From Bacillota bacterium (lineage in GTDB: Bacteria > Bacillota > Clostridia > Lachnospirales > Lachnospiraceae): 7,590 bases of DNA. The notes below the pieces were generated by a model, which had not been told where the DNA came from, ran no database searches, and worked only from the letters and a program-made list of their open reading frames with translations. This document shows, one piece after another, positions 6,209-7,590 of this stretch (position 1 is the first letter of the stretch; each line of letters starts with the position of its first letter). The position numbers were made by a program, and so were the translations under genes. Where the stretch lies: assembly GCA_023437885.1 (NCBI GenBank), contig JAEZFH010000430.1:1-7590 (forward strand). Reading direction: 5' to 3'.

Positions 6209-7129
6209 TTACGGTAAACGCTTTCCTGCAGCCATATATAAGGAATACCACTCTTCTCTGGTTAAACCAAGATCTGCTGCCTTACAGATATCCTGCAGCC
6301 GTTTCGCATTGGTAGTTCCTACAATTGTCTGAATCTGTGCGGGATGCCTTAAAATCCAGCCTACGGCTACCGCGGAGTTCTCAACCTCATACTTTGCTGC
6401 CAACCGGTCAATTTCTTTATTTAACTCAGGGAATTTCTGATTATTTAAGAATACCCCTTCAAAGAAGCCGTATTGGAACGGGGACCACGCCTGAATGGTA
6501 ATATCCTTTAATCTGCAGTATTCCAAAATACCGCCTGCTACATCCTTACCATGACTATTCTCCATGTTTACATTGATACCGGAATCGATGATACCGCAAT
6601 TGGTAAGGCTGAATTGCAACTGGTTTACACTGATCTTATTCTCACAGTACTTGTTCAGTAATTCAATCTGAAAGGAATTCTGGTTGCTTACACCAAAATA
6701 CTTTACTTTCCCCTGTCTCTCTAAAATACTGAAAGCCTCCGCAACCTCCTCCGGCTCCATTAAGGTATCCGGCCGATGCAATAATAAAAAGTCCACATAA
6801 TCTGTCTTTAACCTCTTCAGACTGCTGTCAACGGATTCTAAAATATGCTGCTTTGAAAAATCGTAGCAGCACCCCGGCCTAATGGAACACTTTGTCTGAA
6901 GAATTATTTGTTCCCTGATGCTGGAATTCATCTGAATTGCTTCCGCAAAGAAGGCTTCTGCTTCCCCTTTCGCATAGATATCTGCATGGTCGAAAAAGTT
7001 AATTCCGTTGTCGATTGCTGTTTTTATTAAATATTCTGCCTCATTTCTGTCTCTTTCCGTAATTCGCATGCACCCGAGACCGATTGCAGGCACTTGTATT
7101 CTTTCTTTTCCTATCGCTATTTTTCTCAT
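6209..7129 (-). CDS. Aldo/keto reductase
   Basis: This 306-residue cytosolic protein should reduce an aldehyde or ketone with NADPH or NADH; its substrate is unknown. The catalytic tetrad is complete: Asp47 and Tyr52 in FFDHADIY, Lys80 in LQTK and His118 in LLLHRPD. The family opening (PAIGLGCMRI) and the cofactor-binding C-terminal stretch (AWSPFQYG near residue 215; IVGTTNAKRLQDI near 270) are also in place. The sequence resembles the E. coli YdhF group of oxidoreductases. The ATG at 7127-7129 follows GGAAGAGG by 9 nt. It starts 28 bp after the dipeptidase and ends 43 bp before the desulfidase, so all three are probably co-transcribed. A shared pathway is inferred only from position. Confidence 0.92.
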   Translation of the reverse strand: MRKIAIGKERIQVPAIGLGCMRITERDRNEAEYLIKTAIDNGINFFDHADIYAKGEAEAFFAEAIQMNSSIREQIILQTKCSIRPGCCYDFSKQHILESVDSSLKRLKTDYVDFLLLHRPDTLMEPEEVAEAFSILERQGKVKYFGVSNQNSFQIELLNKYCENKISVNQLQFSLTNCGIIDSGINVNMENSHGKDVAGGILEYCRLKDITIQAWSPFQYGFFEGVFLNNQKFPELNKEIDRLAAKYEVENSAVAVGWILRHPAQIQTIVGTTNAKRLQDICKAADLGLTREEWYSLYMAAGKRLP

Positions 7130-7157
7130 ATGCTTTAACCTCTTCCTATTTACTGTC

Positions 7158-7590
7158 CTATTTACGGTTGCTTAATTTTTCTATCGCCTTTACATAAATT
7201 CGTATCGCTTTTTTCAGATTTGCTATGGATTGCACTTCATCGGCGCTGTGACAGCCCCCATGACCCGAAGGAAGGCCAAGCTCGCTTATATTCATAGGCA
7301 GGCCCGGGCCAAAGCCCACCGCACCCGGAATTTTCCTGGCATAGGTTCCGCCTCCCATCAGATAGGCTTCCTCCGTATTTCCGGTTTCTTCATGATACGC
7401 CTCCATTAATTTTTGAACCAACGGATGATCTTTATCAATATGATAAGGAGGATTGTCCTCGATCTTGGTTACCGACCAATGATAGTTTTTTAATACCTCC
7501 CCTATCCTTTCGATGATTGTCTCAACGGGTACCGTGACCGGATACCGGATATCCAGCCCTGCTTTTATCACTCCCGCCTCCAATGTAAGC
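7158..7590 (-). CDS. M20-family dipeptidase, PepV-like, C-terminal part (partial)
   Basis: The frame runs into the right edge without a start, so about 144 C-terminal residues are visible. PepV-type M20 enzymes are cytosolic metal-dependent dipeptidases with broad specificity. Matching features in order are LDIRYPV at the end of the lid domain, HPLVQKLMEAYHEETGN, then LMGGGTYARKIPGAVGFGPGLP, and finally CHSADEVQSI, whose His (codon at 7248-7250) is the expected last metal ligand. The end, IYVKAIEKL, is the usual closing helix. The TAG stop at 7158-7160 is 28 bp before the reductase start, suggesting this is an upstream member of the same operon. Selenium-metabolism-linked M20 hydrolases are an alternative, but GGGTYAR favours PepV. 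Confidence 0.88.
   Translation of the reverse strand, partial: LTLEAGVIKAGLDIRYPVTVPVETIIERIGEVLKNYHWSVTKIEDNPPYHIDKDHPLVQKLMEAYHEETGNTEEAYLMGGGTYARKIPGAVGFGPGLPMNISELGLPSGHGGCHSADEVQSIANLKKAIRIYVKAIEKLSNRK

Overview
The window looks like a chromosomal segment from an anaerobic, moderately AT-rich Gram-positive of the class Clostridia, probably Lachnospiraceae-like. This is an inference from strong AGGAGG-type ribosome binding sites, GTG/TTG starts, a consensus sigma-A promoter, and the gene content (PepV-type dipeptidase, CyuA/YhaM-type cysteine desulfidase, stand-alone XdhC-like protein). No rRNA, tRNA, insertion sequence or CRISPR array was seen.

Left part (1-721): the 3' end of a plus-strand gene, possibly a LysR-type regulator, converges on a complete minus-strand low-molecular-weight protein tyrosine phosphatase. 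A perfect 14-bp hairpin separates them. A gap of about 400 bp (722-1124) follows; its right end holds a near-consensus promoter overlaid by a large perfect palindrome made of two TetR-type operator sites.

Middle (1125-2671): a two-gene plus-strand operon. A TetR/AcrR repressor overlaps the start of an alpha/beta hydrolase by 4 bp, and an intrinsic terminator closes the operon with its stem overlapping the hydrolase stop codon. The repressor probably controls itself and the hydrolase.

Right part (2690-7590), all on the minus strand and read from right to left: the C-terminal part of an M20 (PepV-like) dipeptidase, an aldo/keto reductase and a CyuA-type L-cysteine desulfidase are closely spaced and end at a hairpin at 4837-4869. 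After a gap of about 360 bp with its own extended -10 promoter and a long leader with several hairpins, a hydroxypyruvate-isomerase-like TIM-barrel protein and an XdhC/CoxI-family protein form a second unit. The first unit suggests use of cysteine-containing dipeptides (peptide to cysteine to pyruvate, sulfide and ammonia). The second suggests a small carbonyl or sugar-acid isomerisation step beside a maturation factor for a molybdenum hydroxylase encoded elsewhere. Both pathway readings are inferences.

Nothing here is clearly a new defence or mobile system. The best candidates for a second look are the twin TetR operator, the domain order of the XdhC-like protein, the structured leader at 4523-4748, and the dipeptidase/desulfidase gene grouping.
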